Positions 44,103-54,171 of a DNA stretch of 64,000 bases are shown here, piece by piece. Positions within the stretch are counted from its first letter, which is position 1, and each line of letters starts with the position of its first letter. The stretch lies in contig NZ_FNFE01000003.1 in assembly GCF_900100335.1 (NCBI RefSeq), positions 393,631 to 457,630 on the forward strand, written 5' to 3'. This DNA comes from Natronorubrum texcoconense (lineage in GTDB: Archaea > Halobacteriota > Halobacteria > Halobacteriales > Natrialbaceae). The notes below the pieces were generated by a model. The model was not told where the DNA came from. It saw nothing but the letters and a program-made list of their open reading frames with translations, and did not search any database. A program made the position numbers and the translations under genes.

Positions 44103-46598
44103 GTGGAACTGATCATCACGGAGAAGGACAACGCCGCGCGACGGATCGCCGACATCCTCTCCGGCGGCACGTACGACTCGAGTCGCGAGAAGGGCGTCAA
44201 CGTCTACGAGTGGGGCGGCAAGCGCTGCGTGGGGCTGTCCGGCCACGTCGTCGGCGTCGACTTCCCCGCCGAATACTCGGACTGGAGAGACGTCGAACCG
44301 GTCGAACTCATCGACGCCTCGGTCGAGAAGACGGCGACGAAGGAGAACATCGTCGCGACGCTGCGGATCCTCTCGCGGAAGGCCACTCGCGTGACGATCG
44401 CGACGGACTACGACCGCGAGGGCGAGTTGATCGGCAAGGAGGCCTACGACATCGTTCGCGACGTCGACGACGAGGTTCCGATCCGACGCGTTCGGTTCTC
44501 ATCGATCACCGAAAACGAGGTCCAGAGCGCGTTCGACGAACCGGACGACCTCGACTTCGACCTCGCGGCGGCCGGCGAAGCCCGCCAGATCATCGACCTC
44601 ATCTGGGGGGCTGCGCTGACGCGATTCCTCTCCCTTTCGGCGGGCCAACTCGGAAACGACTTCATCTCCGTCGGTCGCGTGCAGTCGCCGACGCTCAAGC
44701 TGATCGTCGACCGCGAACGCGAGATCGAGGCGTTCGATCCCGAGACGTACTGGGAGCTGTTCGCCGATCTCCAGAAGCGCGAGGGCGAAACGACACCGTT
44801 CGACGCGCAGTACTTCTACCGCGACGAGGACGACAACGAGGCCGAACGCGTTTGGGAGGAGGCTGCCGCGAGCGAGGTCTACGAGATTCTCGCCGAGCGC
44901 GACAGCGCGACGGTCGTCGACGTCAACCGCCGAACGCGGACCGACACGCCGCCGGCGCCCTTTAACACGACCCAGTTCATCCGTGCGGCGAGCGCGATCG
45001 GCTACTCGGCGAAACGAGCGATGTCGATCGCCGAGGATCTCTACACGGCGGGTTACATCACCTACCCGCGGACCGACAACACCGTCTACCCCGACGACCT
45101 CGATCCCGAGGAACTGCTCGACGACTTCGTCGGCCACCCGACGCTGGGTGAGAGCGCCGAGAGTCTGCTCGAGTCGGACGACGATATCGTCCCCACCGAA
45201 GGCGACGAGGAGACGACCGACCACCCCCCGATCCACCCGACGGGCGAGATCCCCTCCCGGGGCGGCGACGTGAGCGACGACGAGTGGGAGGTGTACGAAC
45301 TCGTCGTGCGCCGGTTCTACGCGACGGTCGCCGAGGCGGCCATCTGGGAACATCTCAAGGTCGTCACCGAGGTCGACGACTACCGGCTCAAGTCCAACGG
45401 CAAGCGCCTCGTCGAAGCGGGCTACCACGACGTCTATCCCTACTTCAACAGCACCGAGAACTTCGTCCCCGGCGTCGACGAGGGCGAGGAACTCGACCTC
45501 TCGGAAGTCGAACTCGAGGAGAAAGAGACCCAGCCGCCCCGTCGATACGGCCAGTCGCGGCTCATCGAGACGATGGAAGACCTGGGGATCGGGACGAAGT
45601 CGACCCGACACAACACCCTCGAGAAGCTCTACGACCGGGGCTACATCGAGAGCGATCCGCCGCGACCGACGCGGCTCGCGATGGCCGTCGTCGACGCGGC
45701 CGAAGATTACGCCGACCGGGTCGTCAGCGAGGAGATGACCGCGCAACTGGAGCGAGACATGGACGCCATCGCCTCCGGCGAAGCGACGCTCCAAGACGTT
45801 ACAGACGACTCCCGGGAGATGCTCGAGGATATCTTCGCGAGTCTCGCCGAGTCGCGCGAGGAGATCGGCGACCAGCTTCGGAAGTCGCTCAAGGACGACA
45901 AGCGCCTAGGTCCGTGTCCCGACTGCGGCGAGGATCTGCTGGTCCGGCGCAGCCGCCACGGCTCGTACTTCGTCGGCTGCGACGGCTACCCCGACTGCGA
46001 GAACACGCTGCCGCTGCCGTCGACCGGCAAGCCGCTGATCATGGAAGACGAGTGCGAGGACCACGGCCTGAACGAGGTCAAGATGCTCGCCGGACGCCAG
46101 ACGTTCGTTCACGGCTGCCCGCTCTGTAAGGCCGAGGACGCCGGGGAGGGTCCGGTGTTGGGCGTCTGCCCGGACTGCGGTGACGAACATGATGGGGAAC
46201 TCGCCATCAAGACCCTCCAGAGCGGCTCGAGACTCGTCGGCTGTACGCGCTATCCGGACTGCGAGTACTCGCTGCCGCTGCCCCGACGGGGCGACATCGA
46301 GGTTACCGACGAGCACTGCGAGGAACACGACCTCCCCGAACTCGTCATCCACAGCGGCGACGAGCCGTGGGAACTCGGCTGTCCGATCTGTAACTACCAG
46401 GAGTTCCAGGCCCGCGAGAGCGAGACCGGCTCGGATCTCGAGGCCCTCGAGGGCGTCGGCGCGAAGACGGTCGAGAAACTCGCCGACGCGGGCATCGAGA
46501 GCCTCGACGACCTGACGGATGCCGATCCCGACACCATTGCTGCGGACGTCGACGGCATCAGCGCCGAACGCGTCCGGTCCTGGCAGGCGAAAGCCTGA
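44103..46598 (+). CDS. topA: DNA topoisomerase I (type IA)
   Basis: The 831-residue enzyme starts at GTG with a TOPRIM domain (ELIITEKDNAARRIADILSG; ATDYDREGELIGKEAYDIV). The active-site Tyr321 lies in GYITYPRTDNTVYP. Later come YGQSRLIETMEDLGIGTKST and at least three C-terminal zinc fingers (CPDCGEDLLVRRSRHGSYFV with CDGYPDCENT; VCPDCGDEHDG with CTRYPDCEYS). A helix-hairpin-helix tail is seen from about residue 780 (ALEGVGAKTVEKLADAGIES). It relaxes negative supercoils. Some archaea lack zinc fingers here; this one keeps them. Confidence 0.96.
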   Translation: MELIITEKDNAARRIADILSGGTYDSSREKGVNVYEWGGKRCVGLSGHVVGVDFPAEYSDWRDVEPVELIDASVEKTATKENIVATLRILSRKATRVTIATDYDREGELIGKEAYDIVRDVDDEVPIRRVRFSSITENEVQSAFDEPDDLDFDLAAAGEARQIIDLIWGAALTRFLSLSAGQLGNDFISVGRVQSPTLKLIVDREREIEAFDPETYWELFADLQKREGETTPFDAQYFYRDEDDNEAERVWEEAAASEVYEILAERDSATVVDVNRRTRTDTPPAPFNTTQFIRAASAIGYSAKRAMSIAEDLYTAGYITYPRTDNTVYPDDLDPEELLDDFVGHPTLGESAESLLESDDDIVPTEGDEETTDHPPIHPTGEIPSRGGDVSDDEWEVYELVVRRFYATVAEAAIWEHLKVVTEVDDYRLKSNGKRLVEAGYHDVYPYFNSTENFVPGVDEGEELDLSEVELEEKETQPPRRYGQSRLIETMEDLGIGTKSTRHNTLEKLYDRGYIESDPPRPTRLAMAVVDAAEDYADRVVSEEMTAQLERDMDAIASGEATLQDVTDDSREMLEDIFASLAESREEIGDQLRKSLKDDKRLGPCPDCGEDLLVRRSRHGSYFVGCDGYPDCENTLPLPSTGKPLIMEDECEDHGLNEVKMLAGRQTFVHGCPLCKAEDAGEGPVLGVCPDCGDEHDGELAIKTLQSGSRLVGCTRYPDCEYSLPLPRRGDIEVTDEHCEEHDLPELVIHSGDEPWELGCPICNYQEFQARESETGSDLEALEGVGAKTVEKLADAGIESLDDLTDADPDTIAADVDGISAERVRSWQAKA

Positions 46599-46808
46599 GA
46601 CGCTCGCGGCGATTCGTTCTGCTTCGGGACGGCCGACCCGCCCGATCGATTTCGCCCTGAGCGGCGCTACCGGTCCCGCTATCGCCGAGATCGTGTTCGA
46701 TTACAAACCGGTCACTCGGAGATAGAATTAACTTGGTGTGTTCGTATGCACAACTATCTGCGCGGCGACGTGTGGCTCTCACGCGCGTCGTGATTACGGG
46801 TTGGATAC

Positions 46809-49800
46809 ATGACAGGGAACGACACGACGCCGACCGATCTTCAGTTGGACGACCAGGGCGACAGTATCGAAGTCACCGTCGGAATCACGCAGCTCGAGGC
46901 GTTTCTGACGGCCGACGATCCCGAAGTGAGGGAGTACGCCGCCAAGACGCTGGCGAACGAGGCCACCGAGCGGCCGGACGAGGTTCGCTCGGCCGTCGAG
47001 GCGCTGACCGATCGCCTCGAGGACGAACCGGCGATCAGATCACACGCGACCGCGGCGCTGTCGGCCCTCGCCGCGACCCACCCAGCGGCGATCCGGGACT
47101 CGGTACCGGCGCTGACCGATCGACTCGAGGGCTCGACGGCGATCCGAGCGGACGCGGCCGACGCGCTGGCCGCCGTCGCTGCCGACGAGTCGCGGATCGT
47201 CACCGACTCGACCGATGCACTCGGCGCCTACGTGACCGACGAGAACGAACGCGTTCGCGTCCGAGCGACGGACGCCCTCGCCGCGATCGCCGACGCCGAC
47301 CCCGAAACGGCCGCGGCGGTCGTCGACGACGTAGCCGGGGCGACCGACGACGAGACACCTGCCGTCCGCGAGAACGCGACGGCGATCCTCGCCGCGGTCG
47401 CGACGGACAGTCCCGGTGACGTCCTCGAGACGATCACGCCGCTCGTCGACCGTCTGGACGACGACGAATCAATCAGAGCGAACGCGGCGCGCGCGCTCCG
47501 AGCAATCGCCCTCGAGGCGCCGGTCGCGGTCGCAGCCGAGGTCGATCCGCTCGCCGACAGGCTCGCGGACCCGCGGGTGGGGATCCGAACCGACGCCGCG
47601 GTCGCCATCGCCGCCGTCGCCGCGGAGCGCCCCGGCGCAGTGGGCGACGCCGTCGAACCGCTCGCGCACAGGCTCGACGACGTCTCCGAGGTTCGTACCG
47701 AGAGCATCCGGGCGCTCCGTGACGTCGCGGAGAACGACCCCACAGACGCTGTTCCAGCCGTCTCGGAACTCGTCGAACGCCTCGAGGATACCCGGGAGGA
47801 CGTCCGAACTGACGCGGCCGGAGCGCTGTCGGCCGTCGCGTCGAAGCGACCGGCCGCGGTCACCGACGCCGTCGCGCCGCTGGCCGACTGGCTAGAGGAG
47901 GGGACGCCGGAGATCCGAACGCACGGCGTCGCGGCCATCGCGGCCGTCGCGGAGGCTCGTCCGACCGCCGTCGAACCCGTGGTAACCGACGTTGCCGGCG
48001 TGCTCGACGACGAAGACGAACTCGTCCGTCTCGACGCCGCTCGCGCCATCGCGGCCGTCTCCGAAGCCGCGCCCGGTGCGGTCCGGCCGGTCGTCCCCGA
48101 CCTCGCCGATCGACTCGACGATCCGCACGAACCGGTTCGCCACCGCGCGGCCGACGCCCTGAGCCCCATCGCGCTCGAGGCCGGCGAGGCACAGCGGGCC
48201 TCGGACCATCCGATCGGCTCCTCGACGCGCGAGGCCGACGACGACCCCGACATCCCCGCGCTGGTCGATCGACTCGAGGACGGCGACGAGTGGGTCCGAG
48301 GCTACGCGGCCCGCGCACTCGCTGAGGTAGCCAGCGCGCAGGTGGCCGACGCCCACCCGGCGATCCGGTCGCTGTGCCGACGGCTCGAGGACGACGCGAC
48401 GCCGGTTCGCCGGGCCGCAACGCGCGATCTCGTCACCGTCGCGGCCGAGGAGCCGGACGACGCTCGCGTCGCCTTCCCCGCACTCGGCGACCGATTGAGC
48501 GACGGCGACGCGACGGTCAGGAACAACGCCGCGATCGCGCTCGGCCGACTCGCGGAGCGCTATCCCGCCGACGTCCGCGAGGCCGACGTGCTGGTGTCGC
48601 TGTTCGGCGCGCTCGACGACGACGATCGAACGATCGCGGCGACTGTGAGGAACGTGCTCGCGACCATCGTTTCCGACGGGACGGGCGATTATCGGCCGTC
48701 GCTCGCGCTCGCGATCGAGGCGACGACCGCAGACGAGGAACGGGTTCGCGTAGCCGCTTGCGAAGCGCTCGCGACCCTCGGTCCGGACTCCGGCGAGGAG
48801 ACCGCGGCCGTGATCGACGCGCTCGGCGAGGTGCTGGTCGATCCGACGCCGGCCGTTCGCACCGCCGCGCTGTCCGCGCTCGAGACGACGCTCTCGGCTG
48901 ACGTCGACACCGAGCCGACGCCGACCGACGCCGTCCTCGAGGTCCTCGCGGCGGGCGACGAGCGGGCGGCCGCCGTCACCGACGCACTCGCGGACGTCGC
49001 CCGGAGCGAGCCGGAACTCCTCGGGGACGCTGCCACGCCGCTGCTGGAGCGATTCGACGCGGCCGAGGGCCGCGAGCGACGGGCGCTCCTGTCCCTGCTG
49101 ACGACGGTCGTCGAAGCCGGCGACGGCAACCCCGTGACGGGACTCCTGCTCGACCGACTCGAGAGCGACGGGGACCGACGCGCGATCGCCGGGGAAATCG
49201 CCCGACTGGCCGCGACGACGCCAGATGACGTCGTCGACGAGCGGGATCGATTGCAGGTACTGCTCGAAACCGGCGCCGAGGACGACGGGTCGAACGGGAC
49301 GACGCGGCCCGGCGAGGACGAGGCGATTCGCGGCTACGCCGCGCTCGCGCTCGGCACGCTCGCGATCACCGACCACGACGACGGGGAGACGCTGGGATCG
49401 GCGCTCGAGCACGTCGACGACCGACTGCTCGACGCCGCCTCGCTCGCGACCGGCGGCGAGACGCCGACCCACACCGACGGCATCAACAAGCAGCTCTCCG
49501 GAATGGGGCGGCGACTGGACGGCGATCCCTGGGCGGCGGGGCTCGCGCTGCTCGCACTCTCCGCTCTGGCCGACGAGTCCGACAGCCTCCGGCCGACCGG
49601 CGTCGCGAAGATCGCCGACGGACTCGAGACCGAGAATCCGGTCGTCCGAATTACCGCCGGCCGCGTCCTCGAGACGATGGCGACCGACGATCCGGCGGGA
49701 TTCGAGGAGGCGTTCCCGGCGCTGGTCGACGCGCTCTCCGATCCCGACGGCGACGTCCGGGCGACCGCGGCGGCCGCGCTCGCCGCGTGCGCCGAAGCCG

Positions 49801-51158
49801 ACGCCGGACCCGAACTCGAGGATGCCGGCACGGACCACCTCACACACCTTCGTCGGTCGCTCGCCGATCCCGACGGCCGCGTTCGAGCCCGTGCCGTTCG
49901 GACGCTCGCAGCGCTCGAGGACACCGACCCTCTATCCGCGATCGACGCGCTCGGCGACGATCCCGTGCCGAGCGTTTCGGAGGCGTCGTCGAGCGCGACG
50001 ACGCGTCTCGAGAGCGTACGGGAACGTGACACGGACACTGACGCGGACGACGAGGTCGGCGAATCCGACTGGCCGATGGTCCGCGGGGGGCCGATGCGTA
50101 CCGGCCACGTCGCCGGTGAGGCGCTCGACCGTCGAGCGAGCGAACGGTGGCGCGTCGACTGCGACGACGGCGTCGACATCGAGAGCGCGCCGGCACTCGT
50201 CGGCGAGACGGTCGTCGTCGGACGCGACGACGGAAGCGTGAGCGCGCTGGCGATCGAAGATGGCCACGAACACTGGCGGTTCGAGGCAGGCGGTCCGATC
50301 AGAACCGAGCCCGCAGCCGTCGACGGGACGGTGTACGTCGGCAGCGACGACGGCGCCGTCTACGCGCTCGACGCCGAAACCGGCGAGCGCGCCTGGCGCT
50401 ACCAGACCGACGGTCGCGTCCGAACCGCACCGATCGCCGTCGACGGGGTGCTGTACGTCGGCAGCGACGAACTCCACGCGATCGACGCCGAAACCGGCCA
50501 GCTCGTCTGGACCGTCGATCTCGAGGCCGAGATCGAAACCGACCGCGGAGTGATCGTAGGGCCAACGGTTGCGGACGGAACGGTGTACGTCGCCGCCGAC
50601 GATCGGCTGTTCGCGGTCGCGGCCGCCGACGGGAGCCCCCGCTGGGAGACGAGCCTCGAGGCCGCCATCGGGACGCCGCCGGCCGTCGCCGACGGGCGGG
50701 TGTACGTGGCCTGCGGCGAGACCCTGGTGGCGCTCTCGAGTACCGACGGCTCACCCGAGTGTCGGTTCGACACCGGCGGTCGGATCGAGGCGTCGCCCGC
50801 CGTCGCGGACGGAACGGCCTACGTCGCCAGTTCGGACGCCAGCGTCTACGCCGTCGACGCGGCGACGGGAACCGAACGCTGGCGCGTCCCCGTCGGACGG
50901 ACCACCACCGATCTCGCCGTGATCGACGGCGCCGTCTATCTGGGCACGGAGAACGAGAGCCTCACCGCGCTGGGGACCGCCGACGGCTCCCGACTGTGGG
51001 GCCACCGGTGTGAAGGTCCCGTCTCGTCGCTCGCCGTCGCTAGCGGTCGACTGTGCGCCGTCGGCGAAGCCGGGATCACGACGATCGGCGACTCGAACGC
51101 GTCGCTGACGGACTCAATCTCCGGGCTGTTCACGCGACTCGGCAGCGGGGATCGGTAG
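46809..51158 (+). CDS. Giant HEAT-repeat / PQQ beta-propeller fusion protein
   Basis: The 1449-residue protein has no signal peptide or membrane helix. Residues 25-1060 are about two dozen HEAT repeats of roughly 39-40 residues, with the unit PALTDRLEG...AIRADAADALAAVAAD. Such arrays form curved superhelices that bind proteins. From Trp1088 (WPMVRGGPMRTGH) the protein becomes a PQQ-type beta-propeller of about seven blades, each with VDGTVYVGSDDGAVYALDAE and WRY-type tryptophan ends, as in quinoprotein-like WD-type folds. A cytoplasmic scaffold is the likeliest role. Its neighbours (topA, a methyltransferase) give no function. This is the standout gene in the window. Confidence 0.85.
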   Translation: MTGNDTTPTDLQLDDQGDSIEVTVGITQLEAFLTADDPEVREYAAKTLANEATERPDEVRSAVEALTDRLEDEPAIRSHATAALSALAATHPAAIRDSVPALTDRLEGSTAIRADAADALAAVAADESRIVTDSTDALGAYVTDENERVRVRATDALAAIADADPETAAAVVDDVAGATDDETPAVRENATAILAAVATDSPGDVLETITPLVDRLDDDESIRANAARALRAIALEAPVAVAAEVDPLADRLADPRVGIRTDAAVAIAAVAAERPGAVGDAVEPLAHRLDDVSEVRTESIRALRDVAENDPTDAVPAVSELVERLEDTREDVRTDAAGALSAVASKRPAAVTDAVAPLADWLEEGTPEIRTHGVAAIAAVAEARPTAVEPVVTDVAGVLDDEDELVRLDAARAIAAVSEAAPGAVRPVVPDLADRLDDPHEPVRHRAADALSPIALEAGEAQRASDHPIGSSTREADDDPDIPALVDRLEDGDEWVRGYAARALAEVASAQVADAHPAIRSLCRRLEDDATPVRRAATRDLVTVAAEEPDDARVAFPALGDRLSDGDATVRNNAAIALGRLAERYPADVREADVLVSLFGALDDDDRTIAATVRNVLATIVSDGTGDYRPSLALAIEATTADEERVRVAACEALATLGPDSGEETAAVIDALGEVLVDPTPAVRTAALSALETTLSADVDTEPTPTDAVLEVLAAGDERAAAVTDALADVARSEPELLGDAATPLLERFDAAEGRERRALLSLLTTVVEAGDGNPVTGLLLDRLESDGDRRAIAGEIARLAATTPDDVVDERDRLQVLLETGAEDDGSNGTTRPGEDEAIRGYAALALGTLAITDHDDGETLGSALEHVDDRLLDAASLATGGETPTHTDGINKQLSGMGRRLDGDPWAAGLALLALSALADESDSLRPTGVAKIADGLETENPVVRITAGRVLETMATDDPAGFEEAFPALVDALSDPDGDVRATAAAALAACAEADAGPELEDAGTDHLTHLRRSLADPDGRVRARAVRTLAALEDTDPLSAIDALGDDPVPSVSEASSSATTRLESVRERDTDTDADDEVGESDWPMVRGGPMRTGHVAGEALDRRASERWRVDCDDGVDIESAPALVGETVVVGRDDGSVSALAIEDGHEHWRFEAGGPIRTEPAAVDGTVYVGSDDGAVYALDAETGERAWRYQTDGRVRTAPIAVDGVLYVGSDELHAIDAETGQLVWTVDLEAEIETDRGVIVGPTVADGTVYVAADDRLFAVAAADGSPRWETSLEAAIGTPPAVADGRVYVACGETLVALSSTDGSPECRFDTGGRIEASPAVADGTAYVASSDASVYAVDAATGTERWRVPVGRTTTDLAVIDGAVYLGTENESLTALGTADGSRLWGHRCEGPVSSLAVASGRLCAVGEAGITTIGDSNASLTDSISGLFTRLGSGDR

Positions 51159-51287
51159 CGACTCGAGCGCCGGCGCACGATCCCGACGACACACGTTTTC
51201 TGGCGTTTCTCGAACGCGAAACGCTCGTTCGTTCACGGCGCCGGGAGGAACTGAACGACCAAGTGGCGCCCGCCCGTTGTGACGGCC

Positions 51288-51902
51288 ATGAGCGACGAGC
51301 GCGAGCGGTGGAACGAGAAGTACAATCGCGTCGAGTGGAGCCTGCCCGATACCCCCATCCCCGAACTCGAGCGACGGCTCGCGACCCTGCCCGACGGGCG
51401 TGCACTCGACGTGGCGACCGGTACCGGGCGGAACGCACGATTTCTCGCCGCCAACGACTACGACGTCGACGCCGTCGACATCTCCGACGTGGCGCTCGAG
51501 GACGCACGGGCCCGCGCCGAGGAACGCGACCTCGAGGTGAACTGGATCAGAGCGGATCTGTCCGATATCGACCTCGAGACCGACGCCTACGACGTGATTA
51601 CCGTGAGCTTCTTCGCGGCGCTCGAACACCTGCCCGCGCTCAAGGAGGCGCTGGCGCCCGGCGGCGTCCTCGTCTACGAACACCACCTGCGCTCGAGCGA
51701 CGCGGTCGAGGTCGGGCCCTCGAGCGAGCGGTTTCAGTACCGGTCGAACGACCTCCTCCGGGCGTGTCTCGATCTGACGATCCTCTCCTACGAGGAGCGA
51801 CGGCGGCCAGTCTCGGGTGGTATCGCCGCGGTCGCGACGCTCGTGGCTCGGAACTCCAGCGGTGGTACTCAGTCGTACCCGAAGCTTCCGGCGCGCGACT
51901 AG
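51288..51902 (+). CDS. Class I methyltransferase (TehB-like)
   Basis: The 204-residue enzyme begins MSDERERWNEKYNRVEWSLP, typical of TehB/SAM-dependent enzymes, with the SAM motif ALDVATGTGRNARFLAANDY and then DVDAVDISDVALEDARARAE. VITVSFFAALEHLPALKEAL is motif IV. A GTG nine bases upstream could also start the gene. Its substrate is unknown; TehB homologues methylate tellurite or thiols. Its stop overlaps that of the convergent lipoprotein by four bases. Confidence 0.82.
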   Translation: MSDERERWNEKYNRVEWSLPDTPIPELERRLATLPDGRALDVATGTGRNARFLAANDYDVDAVDISDVALEDARARAEERDLEVNWIRADLSDIDLETDAYDVITVSFFAALEHLPALKEALAPGGVLVYEHHLRSSDAVEVGPSSERFQYRSNDLLRACLDLTILSYEERRRPVSGGIAAVATLVARNSSGGTQSYPKLPARD

Positions 51903-52594
51903 TCCTGAGACTCGTCTGCCGCCCCTTCGCCGTCGTTCGCTGGTTCCTCGTCGCCGTCTTCCGCCCCATTATCCATCGATTCGTCGTCCGTCCCCTCGTT
52001 GTCGTCGCCGTTCGTCTCTTCGTCACCCGCCGCCGACGCCTGTGCCTCGAGCGTTCTCTCGACGCCGGAGACGATATTCGACGCCGTCGTGCCGCCCTCG
52101 TTGCGCCAGTGGACTTCACCGTCGCCGTCGATGGCGACCAGGGTCGGGAAACTCCGAACGTCGTAGTAGTCGTTGAGCACGCCGCGTTCGTCGATACCGA
52201 CAGTCCAGTTCCCGTCGTGTTCGTCCCACCAGTCGGCTAACTCCGCCGGCGAGTTCGACGGGCCCGAGGAGTCGTCGAAGAGGGACACAACCTCGACGTC
52301 GGTCTCGGCCGCCTCGAGTTCCGCCCTCGCGTCGTCGATCGCGGGCAACAGCCCACGGCTGGTCGGGCAATCCGTCCGGGTAAAGTTGATCAGCATGACC
52401 TGCCCCGCCCGCGGAATCGTAATGGTTCCCGCCTCGCTGCCGGGTGCGTCGAGGGTCTGGATCTCGAACGGCGGCGAGTCGTCGGTCGTTTCGGTCTCGC
52501 TTTCGTCGGCAGCGTCGTTCCCGTCGTCGAGACAGCCCGCGCAGGCGATCGAAACGGCCCCCGCTCCGACGATCACGAACGCTCGCCGTCTCAT
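51899..52594 (-). CDS. Thioredoxin-fold lipoprotein with single active Cys
   Basis: The 231-residue product starts MRRRAFVIVGAGAVSIACAG with the lipobox CAGC at Cys21. The mature domain is TlpA/SCO1-like (VMLINFTRTDCPTSRGLLPA), then WWDEHDGNWTVGIDERGVLN and YYDVRSFPTLVAIDGDGEVH. The usual CxxC is CPTS, so only Cys76 remains, and this cannot form an intramolecular disulfide. The last 45 residues are an acidic Asp/Glu/Asn-rich tail. It may act in single-cysteine redox or metal delivery on the outer face of the membrane. Confidence 0.78.
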   Translation of the reverse strand: MRRRAFVIVGAGAVSIACAGCLDDGNDAADESETETTDDSPPFEIQTLDAPGSEAGTITIPRAGQVMLINFTRTDCPTSRGLLPAIDDARAELEAAETDVEVVSLFDDSSGPSNSPAELADWWDEHDGNWTVGIDERGVLNDYYDVRSFPTLVAIDGDGEVHWRNEGGTTASNIVSGVERTLEAQASAAGDEETNGDDNEGTDDESMDNGAEDGDEEPANDGEGAADESQD

Positions 52595-52884
52595 CGCGAC
52601 CACCGTTTGCCGTCAGGATCCGATTTCGTCGTGCGCTCGAATCGGGCAGCGTACTCGAGCCCGCTCCGGCGCCCGCGGTGTCCCACCATAGTTCGTTTGC
52701 GAACGCTGGTACCAAAGAATCGACGGTCTCGACCGACTCGCTGAGCTGCTGACGGTCCCCGTGTAGCGGTGTTCGGGTGACACCCGCTTCGAGCGCCGAT
52801 TATCACAGACAACCCTGAGTTTCTCTCAATCGGATACGGTACCGAAACAACTATGCATATTTTCGCCTAGTAGATGGTTATACG

Positions 52885-53100
52885 ATGACCAACTGCTCGA
52901 GTCGAGTGCTCCTCCGGGTCCTCGACGAGCGCGGGGCGGTCGAAACGACGTCGCTTGCGGACGCACTCGACGTCCATCCGGTGACGGTAAGCAAGGAGTG
53001 TCACGAACTGCAGTCCGACGGTCACATTCGCCAGATTTCGGGCGGCGTGTACACGATTACGGACACCGGCGAGCGACACCTCGAGACGCTTTCTGAGTAG
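52885..53100 (+). CDS. Small winged-helix DNA-binding protein
   Basis: The 71-residue protein reads SRVLLRVLDERGAVETTSLA, DALDVHPVTVSKECHELQSD, then the wing GHIRQISGGVYTITDTGERH. The helix-turn-helix and wing are clear, without a ligand domain. Such minimal regulators are frequent in haloarchaea. It lies between the redox lipoprotein and the DMT exporter, and is convergent with the latter (20 bases). The 290 bases upstream show no gene. Confidence 0.75.
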   Translation: MTNCSSRVLLRVLDERGAVETTSLADALDVHPVTVSKECHELQSDGHIRQISGGVYTITDTGERHLETLSE

Positions 53101-53119
53101 CGACAGTCCGGTCCGGCGA

Positions 53120-54037
53120 TCAGGACTCCGGCCGCTGTCGCCGCTCTCGTTCGATCGTCGTCACGTAGATTCCCGCGAGGACGACCAGTCCGCCGACCAC
53201 GGTCACCGCGTCGGGAACCTCCGCGAGCAACACCAGCGCGAGCAGCGTCGCTCCGACGGGTTCGCCCAGCCAGGCGACGCTCACCACGACCGACTCGAGG
53301 TGTTTCAACACCCAGTTGATGACGGTGTGTCCGAAGACGCCGGGTCCGACGGCCATGCCGAGAAAGAGCAGCCACTCCCGCGGCGGATACGCGAGGAAGT
53401 CGTGGCCCTGCGCGCCGACGAGCAGACACAGCGTGAGCGCACAGGCCGTGTAGACGACGGTGACGTAGGGAAACAGCGAGACGCGCTGGCGGATCGACCG
53501 CCCGGCGAGCACGTAGCCCGCGACGGTGACCGCCCCGAGCAGCGCGAGGGAGTTCCCGTAGAGCGTCGCGTCGGAGACCGGTGCCTGTCCGGCGTCGCCG
53601 AACGACATGACGGCCGCGCCGACGATGGCGACGGTGATCCCCAGGACGGTCTCGCGGCTGATTCGCTCCCCGAGAACGAGTGCTGCCCCCAGCGCGACGA
53701 AGATGGGCTGGCTCTGGACGATGGTCACGCTCGCCGCGACGCTCGTGTGGTTCAAACTCTCGAACCACGCCGCGAAGTGGATCGCGAGGGCGACCCCCGC
53801 GAGGATCGCGAAGCCGAGGTCGCGACTCGAGAGCCGACCGAACTCCTCGCGGTAGCGAAGCAGGGCGATCGGGGCGATCAGCGCCGTCGTGAACAGCACT
53901 CGGTAGAAGGCCGCGACCGAACTCGGGGCCGTACTCCAGCGCACCAGGATGGCGCTGGTGCTCGCCGCGAACACCGCGAAGGCCAGCGCGACGACCGGCG
54001 TCACCTCGAGATCGGAACTGCGCACGGTTCGTGACAC
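53120..54037 (-). CDS. DMT-superfamily exporter (EamA)
   Basis: The 305-residue membrane protein has ten helices as two EamA repeats: VVALAFAVFAASTSAILVRW, VSLFPYVTVVYTACALTLCL, and SVVVSVAWLGEPVGATLLAL in the second repeat. The sequence is like haloarchaeal drug/metabolite exporters. Substrate unknown. It is divergent from a second EamA gene at 54172 with 134 bases between starts. The pair may come from an old duplication, but they are not close copies. Confidence 0.85.
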   Translation of the reverse strand: MSRTVRSSDLEVTPVVALAFAVFAASTSAILVRWSTAPSSVAAFYRVLFTTALIAPIALLRYREEFGRLSSRDLGFAILAGVALAIHFAAWFESLNHTSVAASVTIVQSQPIFVALGAALVLGERISRETVLGITVAIVGAAVMSFGDAGQAPVSDATLYGNSLALLGAVTVAGYVLAGRSIRQRVSLFPYVTVVYTACALTLCLLVGAQGHDFLAYPPREWLLFLGMAVGPGVFGHTVINWVLKHLESVVVSVAWLGEPVGATLLALVLLAEVPDAVTVVGGLVVLAGIYVTTIERERRQRPES

Positions 54038-54171
54038 TCAGCGGAATCTCAAACGCCTTCCGAAACGGGGCGGTTCGAAGGTTTCCGACCGACCTCGAGT
54101 CACCGCGTTTCGAGCGGGAGACGGCGGGTCCGGATCGCCGCTGCTATAGGCCCGACCGCGGGAGTTTTCGT

